The notes beneath the pieces are model-generated. The model saw nothing but the letters and a program-made list of their open reading frames with translations, was not told the origin of the DNA and did no database searches. A DNA stretch of 64,000 bases from an uncultured Candidatus Cenarchaeum sp. (lineage in GTDB: Archaea > Thermoproteota > Nitrososphaeria > Nitrososphaerales > Nitrosopumilaceae): the NCBI GenBank assembly GCA_958295735.1, contig OY282369.1:2208983-2272982 (forward strand), given 5' to 3'. The position numbers were made by a program, and so were the translations under genes. Every line of letters starts with the position of its first letter. Positions within the stretch are counted from its first letter, which is position 1. Shown here piece by piece: positions 54,179 to 62,979 of this stretch.

Positions 54179-55744
54179 CAGTTAACACAAGAGTGGCGGA
54201 ATCAGCTGCCGGGGCCTGCCGCGAAGTTCTATGGGCTGACCGCCAAAAGATGCATATGGTAGAGTCTCTGGCGGCCTTTTGACCGCCATGAAAAAAACCG
54301 TCCGTGACGGGCCAGAACAGAGCCCCACCAATATGAGCGAATCATTGACACGGTTGTCGGGGGCGTGGATGCCTGCAAGTTCTCGGACGCCCTCAACGTT
54401 CTGTACGGGCCGCGTAACTTGGCCGGGCGCGCCCCGGATGCGGCCGCGGGCAAGGGCGACGCGGGAGACGCCGGCGGGGGCCCGCACGGCTGGCGCCGTC
54501 CTGCCGTCGGGCGGGCGGTTGCGCCGGAAGACGTCCGGCGCGGCGCCGGATGTGGCGGTCGGGGCGCCGCGCGAGTTCGACGGCGCCGCAGCGGTCACCG
54601 GAAAGTGCGGGCGCGGCGATCGACTTGCACAAGATGCGCCGCCACGACAAAAAGCCCGGCCCTGAGCTCGCGCGCGGCGGAGATGATGTGAAGTCCAAGG
54701 TATTCTACGAGGCGTACTGCACCGTAGTGCCTCGCGGGCGGCCAAAGGCTCACCCTTAGCATGCAGCCGCACGCGAGCGCCGGTGACCACGCGGGGGCCG
54801 TGCACCTTGCCCGCCGCCGCCGCGGGCACGGCGTGCGGCTGGGGGAGGTGATGACTGACCGCGAGTTCATTTCGCACACGGTGGTTTCCCTGTTCCAAGA
54901 CTCGGGCGGGGATTGGCTCATGCCGTGCCCGAATGCGCCCCGCGTAAGGCAGGCCCTCGCCGATTTCGAGGCCGGTAGGCGCAAGCGAGTACTGGACGCG
55001 GCGATCGCTCCGTTGGAGGGCCCGCGATGTCCGCACGCGACGGCGATTGCCGACGGGAGTTCCGCGTGCAAAAAGGACGCCCGCGCAAGGACCCGCGCGA
55101 AAAGCACGCCGCTTTCGCCGCCAGCGATCCTTACACGGACGCGGGCAAGTATTCCGGGCGCCGGGGCACGGGGACGGGTTGCCGGATGCCAGAGTCGGCG
55201 CGAGTCATGACCAGGAGCGGGTCAGGAGCGGGTCAGGACCCGGAGCGCCAAGCACGGTCCCCGCGTAATGCGCATGGCCATCGCCATGATTCTCTCCAGC
55301 GCGTGGGTGCAGAGCGCGCGCTGGCTAGGCTAGCGAGCGATGCAACCCTTGAAGGGCCCGCGATCAAGATGCACTCGACACTGGCCGCCGTGGCCCCACA
55401 TGCGGGGCGCGAACGCGTGTCCGGGCCCGCCGCTCGCCGTAGCCTGCCCGCTTCGATCCTCCCGGGCCCGCCGTGCCGCGATCTTCTAGCGCCGCCCGTT
55501 GCGCCCGCCGGCGATCGCCTGCGCCGTTCCCCGCGCGCCCGTCGCCGTTCTCGCGCAACCGGTTCCGCCGGGAGATCTTGCGCGCCGCATCGCGCGCGGT
55601 CGCGCCACGGTTACTGTCTACCGGGACATTCCGTTGCCGCACCCCGAAACGCGTCGCTGGAACCACCGCGATCCCGCCCGGCGCCGCCCCGGCCCGCCAA
55701 GCTGCGCGCTTCCGGGAATTAACGGGAAGAAAACGCGTTCCGGG
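54179..55744 (+). pseudogene. Decayed copy of the 20330-type IS, part 1
   Basis: Begins with CAGTTAACAC at the terminal repeat, then a leader similar to the intact IS (GGAAGATGCATAAAGGATAG corresponds to AAAAGATGCATATGGTAGAG). Transposase fragments follow in broken frames: CKFSDALNVLYGPRNLAG, DREFISHTVVSLFQDSGGDW, FEAGRRKRVLDAAIAP. The far end of the copy resumes after the IS66 insertion at 57694-57714. Confidence 0.75.
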
Positions 55745-57685
55745 GTAATAGCTCACGATTTTGAGGCGATTTGCCTCGCAACCGCGGCTTTGAGATCCAA
55801 GCAGGGCCGCAAAATCCCGCGCTTTTGAAGCAGATCGGCAAGCATTCCGGGCACGCCCGCGAAATCCCGCGCTGCGCGACGGCGTTCGGCCGGAGCGGGC
55901 TTTCCTGGCCGTCCCGGAACGGCTCGAATGGGTAAGTTTATTGCTGCGTATATTTACCCCCACGCAGATGACGAAGTCCAAGCGCTCCCGCAGGAGGGCC
56001 GGCAGGAAGGCCCTCTCGGCACGGGACGCGGAGGTCGCGAAGCTCGGCAGGGCCCTCTCGGCGCGGGACGCGGAGGTCGCGAAGCTCGGCAGGGCCCTCT
56101 CGGCGCGGGACGCGGAGGTCGCGAAGCTCGGCAAGGAGAACGGCGAGCTGAAGGAGGAGAACAAAAAACTGAAGGAGCAGGCGTGCGAGAAAGCGCACGG
56201 CGGCGGCCCGTGCCCGTACGGGGAAGAAAACAAGCGGCTGAAGGAGGATCTCGTGCAGGCCAGGAAGATCAATTCCGCCGTCTCGGCCAAGCTCATCAGG
56301 GCAAAGCCCAACGTGCGGGCCAAGAAGGGCGAGGCCAAGAAGGGCGAGGCCAAGAAGGGCGAGGCCAAGAAGGGCGAGGCCAAGAAGGGCGAGGCCAAGA
56401 AGGGCGAGGCCAAGAAGGGCGAGGCCAAGAAGGGCGAGGCCAAGAAGGGCGAGGCCAAGAAGAGGGGGGGCGCCTGGAAGATCTGCGAGGAGCCCGACAG
56501 GATCGTCGAGGTCGACCCGCGCGCGTGCCAGGACTGCGGCTGCGAGCTGGCGGGGATCGAAGGCAGGTGCTCGCGCACTGTGAAAAGGCTGAAGATCGAG
56601 ACGGAGAACGTGAGGTACGACAAGGTCAAGAGGCGCTGCCCCCGGTGCAACAAGGTGCACACGCCGCACACCCCCGGGGCCATGCCCGGCTGCAGGCACG
56701 ACCTGAACACGCAGATGGCGGCGGTCAGCCTCAAGATGTGCGGCATGTCATACCGCAACATAGCGGACATATTCCGGACGGTGCTGGGCATCGACGTCGC
56801 GGCGGGGACGATCGTGAAGATGGTGGGCAGGGCGGCCAGGGCGCTCGAGCCGCTGCACGCGGCGATGGCGGGAATGCTGCGCAAGGCCAAAGCGATAAAC
56901 GGCGACGAGACCTCGTGGCGGATCAACGGCGCGAACGCGTGGCTGTGGGTGCTCGTCGCCGAGCGGTTCGCCGTGTTCAAGGTCGAATACTCGCGCGGCG
57001 CGTCCGTCCTGCTGTCCCTGCTGGATGGATTCAAGGGCACCATGACCAGCGACTCGCATCCCCCGTACAACCACGTGGGGGACTCGCACCAAAAGTGCCA
57101 CGTGCACTACCTGCGCGAGGTAAAAGAGACCCTCGAGTTAAAGGATCCCGGGCCCCAGTTCTGGCGCTTCGCGCGCACGTTCAAGAAGATGCTGCACGAT
57201 TCCCACGAGGTGGCCGCGTGCGCGGACCCGGAGGAGCGGAAGCGCGGGGTGGCCAGGCTCCTGGCCCGGCTGGACAGGCTGATCTCCAAGGATTACGACG
57301 AGCCCAACTGCAAGCGGTTCGTCAAGAGGCTGAAGCGCGAGAGGGACCACGCGTTCACGTTCATAATGGCCGGCATCCCGAGCGACAACAACAGGGCGGA
57401 GCGGGCCTTGCGGCTCAGCGTGATCATACGGAACATCACCGGCGGGAGCCGCTCGCGGAAGGGAGCGCGCGGCCACGCGGTGCTGATGAGCGTGAAGGAG
57501 ACGTGCAGGATGAACGGCCTGAACTTCTACGAGTTCTGCGTCAAGTACCTGGACAGGGGGTCCCCGGAGGCGTCCCGCCGCGCGGCGGCCGGGCCGGCGC
57601 CCGGCGGGGAGGCGTGGCCGTTCCCCGAGCCCGCGGACGCGGACGCGGATGCGGGCAAAACTGCCTCAAAATCGTTAGCTATTAC
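55745..57685 (+). mobile_element. IS66-family element inserted in the decayed IS
   Basis: Ends GTAATAGCTCACGATTTTGA and, inverted at 57685, GTAATAGCTAACGATTTTGA; length 1,941 bp. Flanked by 8-bp GTTCCGGG at 55737-55744 and 57686-57693, the target size typical of IS66. Confidence 0.88.
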
Positions 57686-57716
57686 GTTCCGGGCGGCTTA
57701 CTCCTGCGTTAACTGA
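55968..57716 (+). CDS. IS66-family transposase (TnpC-like)
   Basis: 582 residues from ATG 55968, with TTTATT 31 bp upstream. The N-terminal coiled coil has three copies of a 14-residue unit ([14 protein letters not shown]), then an array of AKKGE units (56327-56462). A zinc-finger follows ([10 protein letters not shown] ... [10 protein letters not shown]). The DDE catalytic core is typical of IS66 ([32 protein letters not shown]), with [13 protein letters not shown] near the end. The stop at 57714-57716 lies beyond the element's right end, so the last about ten residues are encoded by flanking DNA. tnpA and tnpB partners are absent. Confidence 0.85.
   Translation: MTKSKRSRRRAGRKALSARDAEVAKLGRALSARDAEVAKLGRALSARDAEVAKLGKENGELKEENKKLKEQACEKAHGGGPCPYGEENKRLKEDLVQARKINSAVSAKLIRAKPNVRAKKGEAKKGEAKKGEAKKGEAKKGEAKKGEAKKGEAKKGEAKKGEAKKRGGAWKICEEPDRIVEVDPRACQDCGCELAGIEGRCSRTVKRLKIETENVRYDKVKRRCPRCNKVHTPHTPGAMPGCRHDLNTQMAAVSLKMCGMSYRNIADIFRTVLGIDVAAGTIVKMVGRAARALEPLHAAMAGMLRKAKAINGDETSWRINGANAWLWVLVAERFAVFKVEYSRGASVLLSLLDGFKGTMTSDSHPPYNHVGDSHQKCHVHYLREVKETLELKDPGPQFWRFARTFKKMLHDSHEVAACADPEERKRGVARLLARLDRLISKDYDEPNCKRFVKRLKRERDHAFTFIMAGIPSDNNRAERALRLSVIIRNITGGSRSRKGARGHAVLMSVKETCRMNGLNFYEFCVKYLDRGSPEASRRAAAGPAPGGEAWPFPEPADADADAGKTASKSLAITFRAAYSCVN
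56327..56462 (+). repeat. 15-bp tandem array inside the transposase
   Basis: GCCAAGAAGGGCGAG repeated about nine times in frame (AKKGE), which makes a basic/acidic linker that could vary in length. Confidence 0.8.
57694..57714 (+). pseudogene. Decayed IS, part 2 (right terminal repeat)
   Basis: CGGCTTACTCCTGCGTTAACTG ends with the CAGTTAAC-type repeat in inverse orientation, completing the copy that starts at 54179. It supplies the TAA stop of the AlbA_2 gene on the other strand. Confidence 0.65.
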
Positions 57717-58464
57717 ATCGGCCCCTAGAGTACTTATAGAACTCCGCGTGCGTGGATAGACGCTTTTTCCCACCACCTAGCCTTATGTAAAAGTCGTCCA
57801 GTGTGCGCTGGTCAACTTTTTCGTTGTTGAAGAACAAGTCGAATGTCTTTGGCTTGTTACCTTTGGTTTTGTTGAGAAAGAACCACGGCTTCGAGCTTCG
57901 CTTTATGTTGATCTCCGCAACCTGTACCCCGTTCACGCGTATGAATCTGATTGCGACAAGCGGGCCGAGCGGCACATCCGATTCAAGATTATCGTCAAGC
58001 GAATCCATTATTTTTTGTTCTAACTTGTCGCAGAGCTTGTCATTGGTCATGTTTTGATGATCCTCGATCTGCTCAAAATCAAATTCTAGTCCTACCAGCC
58101 GTTCTACTAGTGTGCCGGTGTCTTTCACGCCGATGTATAGATGGCCACCTTCCGAGTTGAGGAACGACTGTACGGTCATGGGAATGACCTTACCGCGCAT
58201 GATTTTCTCAGAAAATTTTTCCTTGTTTTCGGCGTATTGGTCCTCCCTCATTATCCTCTCACGGATCACCGACTCCGAGTCTGTGACGCTGACCACCCTT
58301 CCCTTCTTGCCGTCTTTCAAAATAACTACGGTTTTGTCGCTATCGGGATTCGACAATACCATGTGGACGATCCCTGATGAGAAACACGCTGGATCAGACA
58401 ACAGCGCTATGTCGACACGGTCTCCCACATGTACGTCTTTGTGGCAGCTCACAGTTTGCCGCAT
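57709..58464 (-). CDS. YwbE-like domain fused to AlbA_2 (Schlafen-like) domain
   Basis: 251 residues from ATG 58464, preceded by AAAGGTGAG, an unusual possible ribosome site here. Residues about 8-55 resemble the YwbE/DUF2196 beta barrel (DVHVGDRVDIALL ... KDGKKGRVV). About 75-190 is an AlbA_2 putative ATP/DNA-binding domain (VIPMTVQSFLNSEGGHLYIG, VKDTGTLVERLVGLEFDFE). Both ends touch IS sequence: the stop TAA lies inside the decayed IS terminal repeat at 57709-57711, and another IS end starts 33 bp before the start codon. The C-terminus may be truncated. AlbA_2 proteins occur in phage-defence loci; role here unknown. Confidence 0.7.
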   Translation of the reverse strand: MRQTVSCHKDVHVGDRVDIALLSDPACFSSGIVHMVLSNPDSDKTVVILKDGKKGRVVSVTDSESVIRERIMREDQYAENKEKFSEKIMRGKVIPMTVQSFLNSEGGHLYIGVKDTGTLVERLVGLEFDFEQIEDHQNMTNDKLCDKLEQKIMDSLDDNLESDVPLGPLVAIRFIRVNGVQVAEINIKRSSKPWFFLNKTKGNKPKTFDLFFNNEKVDQRTLDDFYIRLGGGKKRLSTHAEFYKYSRGRFS

Positions 58465-58496
58465 CTGCTCACCTTTATCCGTGTTGTGCTTCTGTA

Positions 58497-59205
58497 CAGT
58501 TAACGCAAATGTGGGCCGCACGGCACGCCGTTTCCGGCCCGAAAATCCCCGGAAACTCGAGGTCTGGCGGGCCGTGGCCGCGTTGGGCAGGATCGCGGCG
58601 GTCATGGCGGCGCGCCCCGGGGCGCGGCGGCGGAAAGTCGGGGCGGGCCGGGGCAGGGGCGCGGCCGCGCGCGATGCGGCGTGCGGGATCCCCCGGCGGG
58701 ACGGGCGGCGCGGGAACGGCGGCGGCCGCGCGGGGAATGGCGCGGGCGATCGCCGCCGGGCGCGGCGGGCCGCGCGGGAGGATCGGGGCGGGCCACGGCG
58801 CAGTCATCTGCGGAGAAACCTGCTACAGAGCAATTGGCGGCGGGCCCGGGCCCGTGTCCGGGTACCACACCAGGACGGCCATGGCGACCAGCGCCGAGTG
58901 TAGCCTGATCGGGCGCCCCGCGCAGGCCGCGTCGCCCGGCAGCTTGGCCAGCGCGCCAACCAGCACCCACGCGTTGAGGAGCACTATGGTGATTGCCACG
59001 CACGTGACCCGGGGACCGTGCCCGGTGCTCCCGGTCTTGGCCCGCATCGATTCTAGCAACCGGTAGTTCGTCTCTATGCCCCGGCGCTTGTACTCTTCCA
59101 CGTCGATGCCAGGATCGTTGGTGGCGGACGCGACGTGCTTTTCGCTGGCTCCTTGCGCCAGCCGTACTTCTTGTCCGCCGATCTCCTGACGGCAACATTG
59201 TGTTC
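58497..59205 (-). pseudogene. Truncated copy of the 20330-type IS
   Basis: Starts with the CAGTTAACGCAAA end at 58497 and follows the intact element for about 700 bp at over 90% identity, through the 3' non-coding region and the last about 120 codons of the transposase (ending GPGPPPIAL). Frameshifts occur near 59100-59180. It is cut off next to dndE of cluster 2. Confidence 0.8.
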
Positions 59206-59210
59206 CAACC

Positions 59211-59588
59211 TCACGTGGGGCTATCCCCAACAAGCCTGCCAAAGTCTTCCAGCCTGTTTATCCTTGGAAAAAGAATCCCCGCACCTCGGTTGACGTGAGC
59301 CCGCATCATCCGATCCGCATACGTGTTGCAGTCCAATCTGTCGTCACTAAGGCGCTGTTCCAGCATTGCGGCAAACACAGTCTCGTTTTTCCCAAACAGT
59401 ATGTGCGGTAAAAGCTCCATTCCCCTCTCATCGTACATGTCGGGATTCGGGATGCTTGTGTCGTTTAGAGACAGGCACAGCCCGAACCTGGCAAGCGCGT
59501 TGGTCGGGACGCCTGTCTTGGCTTTCAGGTGGCCCAGGCGGTTTTGCGACCTTATTGAGAGGCGCAACTTGCCGAGCTTATGCAACAT
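59211..59588 (-). CDS. dndE: DndE, cluster 2
   Basis: 125 residues from ATG 59588 (MLHKLGKLRLSIRSQN), overlapping dndD by 11 bp. Conserved YADRMMRAHVNRGAGILFPR aligns with the cluster 1 protein (YLNRMTRAHFNRGTASLFAR). Small nicked-DNA-binding subunit of the phosphorothioation complex. The IS remnant begins within a few bases of its stop, but the C-terminal length equals that of the cluster 1 protein, so it appears intact. Confidence 0.84.
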   Translation of the reverse strand: MLHKLGKLRLSIRSQNRLGHLKAKTGVPTNALARFGLCLSLNDTSIPNPDMYDERGMELLPHILFGKNETVFAAMLEQRLSDDRLDCNTYADRMMRAHVNRGAGILFPRINRLEDFGRLVGDSPT

Positions 59589-61563
59589 GTTCCTCCACGA
59601 AATAGCCGTCCGCAACCGTCGTGACAGATTTGGATTCGTCGCACGTTATCCTGTACGATCTTGATGTGTGTGGGGACAACTTTGCATACTCTTTGGGTCC
59701 TATCTCCCTGTCCGTCGACAGCAAGATCAGCTGGTGCGACGCAGACGGGTAGAACCTGTCCGTAAGGTTGGATAGGTGCTCACCATCCAACCTCCCTAGC
59801 GGCGTGTCTATCACGAACGGCAGAGACCTGCCAGACGTTCGTGCTATTGCCCACAAGAGTGCGGTGCCTACTATCTGGCGCTCCCCCATGGACATGAGGC
59901 CGCCTGGGATTGGCGCTCCGCCCGGGCCGTACGTCTTTATCTCTAGCGTTTCCCTGTCGATGGTGATGCCGGACACCATGTTCTTGTGTAGTAGCAACCT
60001 CGCCGTCTCAAGTAGGTTGGACTCGAGCCTGCTCATCTTCTGTTCCTTCAGATTGGTGGAGTAGGCCTCGAGCACGCCTTGCATCTTTGCTGCCAGGCGT
60101 ATGCCTCTGTCGGCCGCCTTGCTTCTGTGTATGGAGTCTATAGCCGCTTTCAGCTTGTTTTGGACTATGCTAAGGTACGCTCGCTTTTTAGACATAATTT
60201 GGTCGATGTGTGCGAGCTCCGCCCGCAGTACCCCACACTCTTCATGCATCGCGTTTATCCTGGATATCTGGGGCCCTATCTCGTCGTCCTTGGGAACTTT
60301 TGCCAGTTCGGCTTCGATTCTGCCAAACTCCGTCACCGTGCTTTCGTACTCTGCTATGTTTGAGCGCAACATTTTGCGCTCGCCTTCTAGTCCTGATATT
60401 TTTTGCACTATCTGCACGGCATCGTTGGGCGCCATGTCAAAAAGTGCGCTTTCCTGAGGCGTCTCAAACACTTCCTCTAAGATCTTCACGATCTCGGCTG
60501 ACGCTAATTTTGTGTTGGTGCCCTCCGGCCACAACTTGGCCGATTCTATATTCCGGCGTATCTTTGGAATCTGCTCCTCTGCCATCGATGCGAATGCCCT
60601 GCGCCTGATGATGTCGGCATCTTCCTCAATCCTCCGCCTTATCTTGTTGAGCATGGCGGGCATCAGATACAGTGGGGCGTCTTCCGAGAGATCATCTAGA
60701 ATAGTTCTGCTTTGGTGGCGGATCATCTCTTTCAGGACAGCTTGTTGCTTGATGAGTTCGCTTCGTATGCTGGCATAGCCGCCCCCGACGCCGGACACGC
60801 TAAGCTCCTGCGCCCCTATCTTGGACGCTATCTCTTTCATCTCTCTGTCCTTCCTGGCCCGTTCTGTTGCCAGCGAGTCGATTTCTGACGCCAGCAAGCT
60901 CTTTTCCTTTTGGAGCTTCTCGTGCTTCTGGTTGGCCTCGTCGCAGGCTTTACTGCCCGACCGCCTCAGCACGTACAGGTCGAGGTCTGCATAAAGCCGG
61001 TTGATCAACTCTGTGCCGAGCAGCATGTCGAGCGACGCTTTGACTTCTTCGTTGTTCCGGTTGCCCCACTCTGTGATCCTCACCACTCTTTCTCCGTCAA
61101 AGAAGAACAGGCGCGCGATCCCTAGGGGTATGAGACCTTCTATGAACGATTGCCACTGGGACTCGTCCACATCGCTCATGGCCTCGCCGTTCTTGCGTAC
61201 CGAGAGCGATTCGGACACGGATGCTCTTTCGACTTCCCAGCTTCTGCTGATTGCGTATCCGTCCTCCGATCCGCCGTGGTAGAACCGGAACGCGAGCTCT
61301 ACGGACGCGGAGCTTGCTCGTCGCCCACCGTGGCTGTGTATCCTCCGTGCCACAAACTCGGCATAGTCTTTCTTCGTTGCTCGTCTCCCGAGATATGTCT
61401 TGCCGTACAGCGCTACCATGATGCATTCGAATATCGTGGTCTTGCCCGCACCGTTGAGCCCCCCGATAAGCACTATCGGCCTTTCTTTGGTCGTCGTCAG
61501 GTCAAAATCTGATCTACCCTCGTAGACTCCGTAGTTTTCAACAGACAGCCGTTCCAAGAGCAT
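59578..61563 (-). CDS. dndD: DndD, cluster 2: SMC-like ATPase
   Basis: 661 residues from ATG 61563, immediately after the dndC stop. Walker A GGLNGAGKTTI near 34-43, a helical central region (about 190-450), signature LMSMGERQIVG near 555 and a Walker B stretch (PFVIDTPLGRLDGEH) near 580. Same family and architecture as 47563-49593 but with much lower GC and clearly diverged sequence, so the two clusters are not a recent duplication. Confidence 0.87.
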   Translation of the reverse strand: MLLERLSVENYGVYEGRSDFDLTTTKERPIVLIGGLNGAGKTTIFECIMVALYGKTYLGRRATKKDYAEFVARRIHSHGGRRASSASVELAFRFYHGGSEDGYAISRSWEVERASVSESLSVRKNGEAMSDVDESQWQSFIEGLIPLGIARLFFFDGERVVRITEWGNRNNEEVKASLDMLLGTELINRLYADLDLYVLRRSGSKACDEANQKHEKLQKEKSLLASEIDSLATERARKDREMKEIASKIGAQELSVSGVGGGYASIRSELIKQQAVLKEMIRHQSRTILDDLSEDAPLYLMPAMLNKIRRRIEEDADIIRRRAFASMAEEQIPKIRRNIESAKLWPEGTNTKLASAEIVKILEEVFETPQESALFDMAPNDAVQIVQKISGLEGERKMLRSNIAEYESTVTEFGRIEAELAKVPKDDEIGPQISRINAMHEECGVLRAELAHIDQIMSKKRAYLSIVQNKLKAAIDSIHRSKAADRGIRLAAKMQGVLEAYSTNLKEQKMSRLESNLLETARLLLHKNMVSGITIDRETLEIKTYGPGGAPIPGGLMSMGERQIVGTALLWAIARTSGRSLPFVIDTPLGRLDGEHLSNLTDRFYPSASHQLILLSTDREIGPKEYAKLSPHTSRSYRITCDESKSVTTVADGYFVEEHVA

Positions 61564-62979
61564 CTACTCGTAGACCTCCCGCAACTCGCGCCTCTTGTCG
61601 GCCGCGGCCGAGACGGCCTCGCCGCCGTCGCGCCATTCTTCTGACAGGATCTTGGCAATCAGGGCATGCACCTTCTGCCTGCGCGCTATTCCCTGCATGT
61701 CAAACTCTGCTTGGAGTGATCTCGCAAGCAACTCGTACGGCACATCTTGCTGCTTACACACGGCCTCGAGCTCCGCTTGCTCCAAGTTGCCAAACGCCCC
61801 AAGATCTTCTTTTTTAGTGACCATGCTGGCGCCTGTGATCTGGCGGCATATTTCATACGCCGTGTTCCTCCAGTCGCCCAGCTCTGTCCTCCAGATGCGC
61901 TGGATTTCGTGTATTTCGTCTTCGTGTATCAGGGTTATCCCACGATCCGGGCCGTTTGTCCGCACCGCAACTTGGGCCTCTAGCAACGCGTGCAGTATCT
62001 TCTGGCGGAATTCGAAGTTGTATGGACCAAACGCCACACGATCGTTCCAGAACACGACATGGCCGTTCCGGTGCTTGAGATCACGGCACTCTTTCTTTTT
62101 CTCAGGATCCTGCGTGTCCTTCAGCATCTGCCGCAGCTCGAGAAGCGGCTCCATCCAGTCCTCGCCGTTGTCTATCATGCTCTCCATCGACCTGTCGTGG
62201 TCTACCACGGTGCATACCCAGCACCCGAATCTGCTGTTGCCGCACGATGCGGTGTTTGTGTCGATCACCAAGGGGCATTCGGAGGCGTTGGCGTCGCGAT
62301 ACATGGCCAAGAGGTCGCGGTTGTCCCCGCCCCACGGGCTTTTGGAGTTCTGCAGCAGGTAGTTCCATACGTCTTCCGTCGTAAAGTCGCGCAGGGGAGG
62401 ATATATGAACGCCTGCGGGAGCAGGTTGTGGTGTGATAGGTGACTTCCCCTTATGCTGTGGTTGTTTATGACCTGAGCCCTCGTGCTGCTCTCTGCCTTC
62501 CTGCTCCCGAGCACCATTATCACCTCCCCGTGTTCTGACACCCTGTCCATGATGAACCGGTTTGCGCTCTTTATCTTGAGGCGGTCCGTGCACCACCTGA
62601 ACGTATTCGACGGCGCGGGGTATCCCTTACCTATCATGCAAACCCAGAACGTGTCGTCCAGTACGGGACGCACGAGGTTGGTCTCCAACGGGAGGTCGGT
62701 TTTTTTGGCCGCTCTTTCCATGCTCTCCAGCGAAGCGGTGGCCGTCTCGACGATTTTGGGAGACTCTACTAGCGTGTCAGATGATATGACGTAGAGTTTT
62801 TTGGAAAGATCACGCCGTGGTAGCTTTTGCAGTGCCGCCCACACGATCTGCACCATGCAGGTGGAGTCCTTTCCGCCGCTGAATCCCAAAATCCAAGGCC
62901 TGCCGTCTGACAGGTATACCTCTTGGATCTCGGCGTAGACGTCTTCCAGGGTCCGTGACTCGAATACCGACTTTGTCAT
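61564..62979 (-). CDS. dndC: DndC, cluster 2: PAPS-reductase-like sulfur transferase
   Basis: 471 residues from ATG 62979, overlapping the dndB stop. PP-loop motif FSGGKDSTC at residues 33-41 and cysteine cluster in CGNSRFGCWVC, equivalent to cluster 1. About 30 residues shorter than cluster 1 DndC, mainly lacking a Gly-rich insert (AEAAGPGGGGEADPY) that cluster 1 has near residue 330. Operon order dndB-dndC-dndD-dndE, with overlapping or abutting genes. Confidence 0.87.
   Translation of the reverse strand: MTKSVFESRTLEDVYAEIQEVYLSDGRPWILGFSGGKDSTCMVQIVWAALQKLPRRDLSKKLYVISSDTLVESPKIVETATASLESMERAAKKTDLPLETNLVRPVLDDTFWVCMIGKGYPAPSNTFRWCTDRLKIKSANRFIMDRVSEHGEVIMVLGSRKAESSTRAQVINNHSIRGSHLSHHNLLPQAFIYPPLRDFTTEDVWNYLLQNSKSPWGGDNRDLLAMYRDANASECPLVIDTNTASCGNSRFGCWVCTVVDHDRSMESMIDNGEDWMEPLLELRQMLKDTQDPEKKKECRDLKHRNGHVVFWNDRVAFGPYNFEFRQKILHALLEAQVAVRTNGPDRGITLIHEDEIHEIQRIWRTELGDWRNTAYEICRQITGASMVTKKEDLGAFGNLEQAELEAVCKQQDVPYELLARSLQAEFDMQGIARRQKVHALIAKILSEEWRDGGEAVSAAADKRRELREVYE

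Noticed and set aside
53934-54188. N-terminal extension of the DUF262 protein
   Set aside because: The extra codons are MITE sequence upstream of the TATA box.
56327-56462. CRISPR-like array of regular repeats
   Set aside because: Units are 15 bp, contiguous, without spacers, and in frame in the IS66 transposase.
58465-58605. N-terminal extension of the AlbA_2 protein
   Set aside because: The codons are the end of the truncated IS copy, including its terminal repeat.
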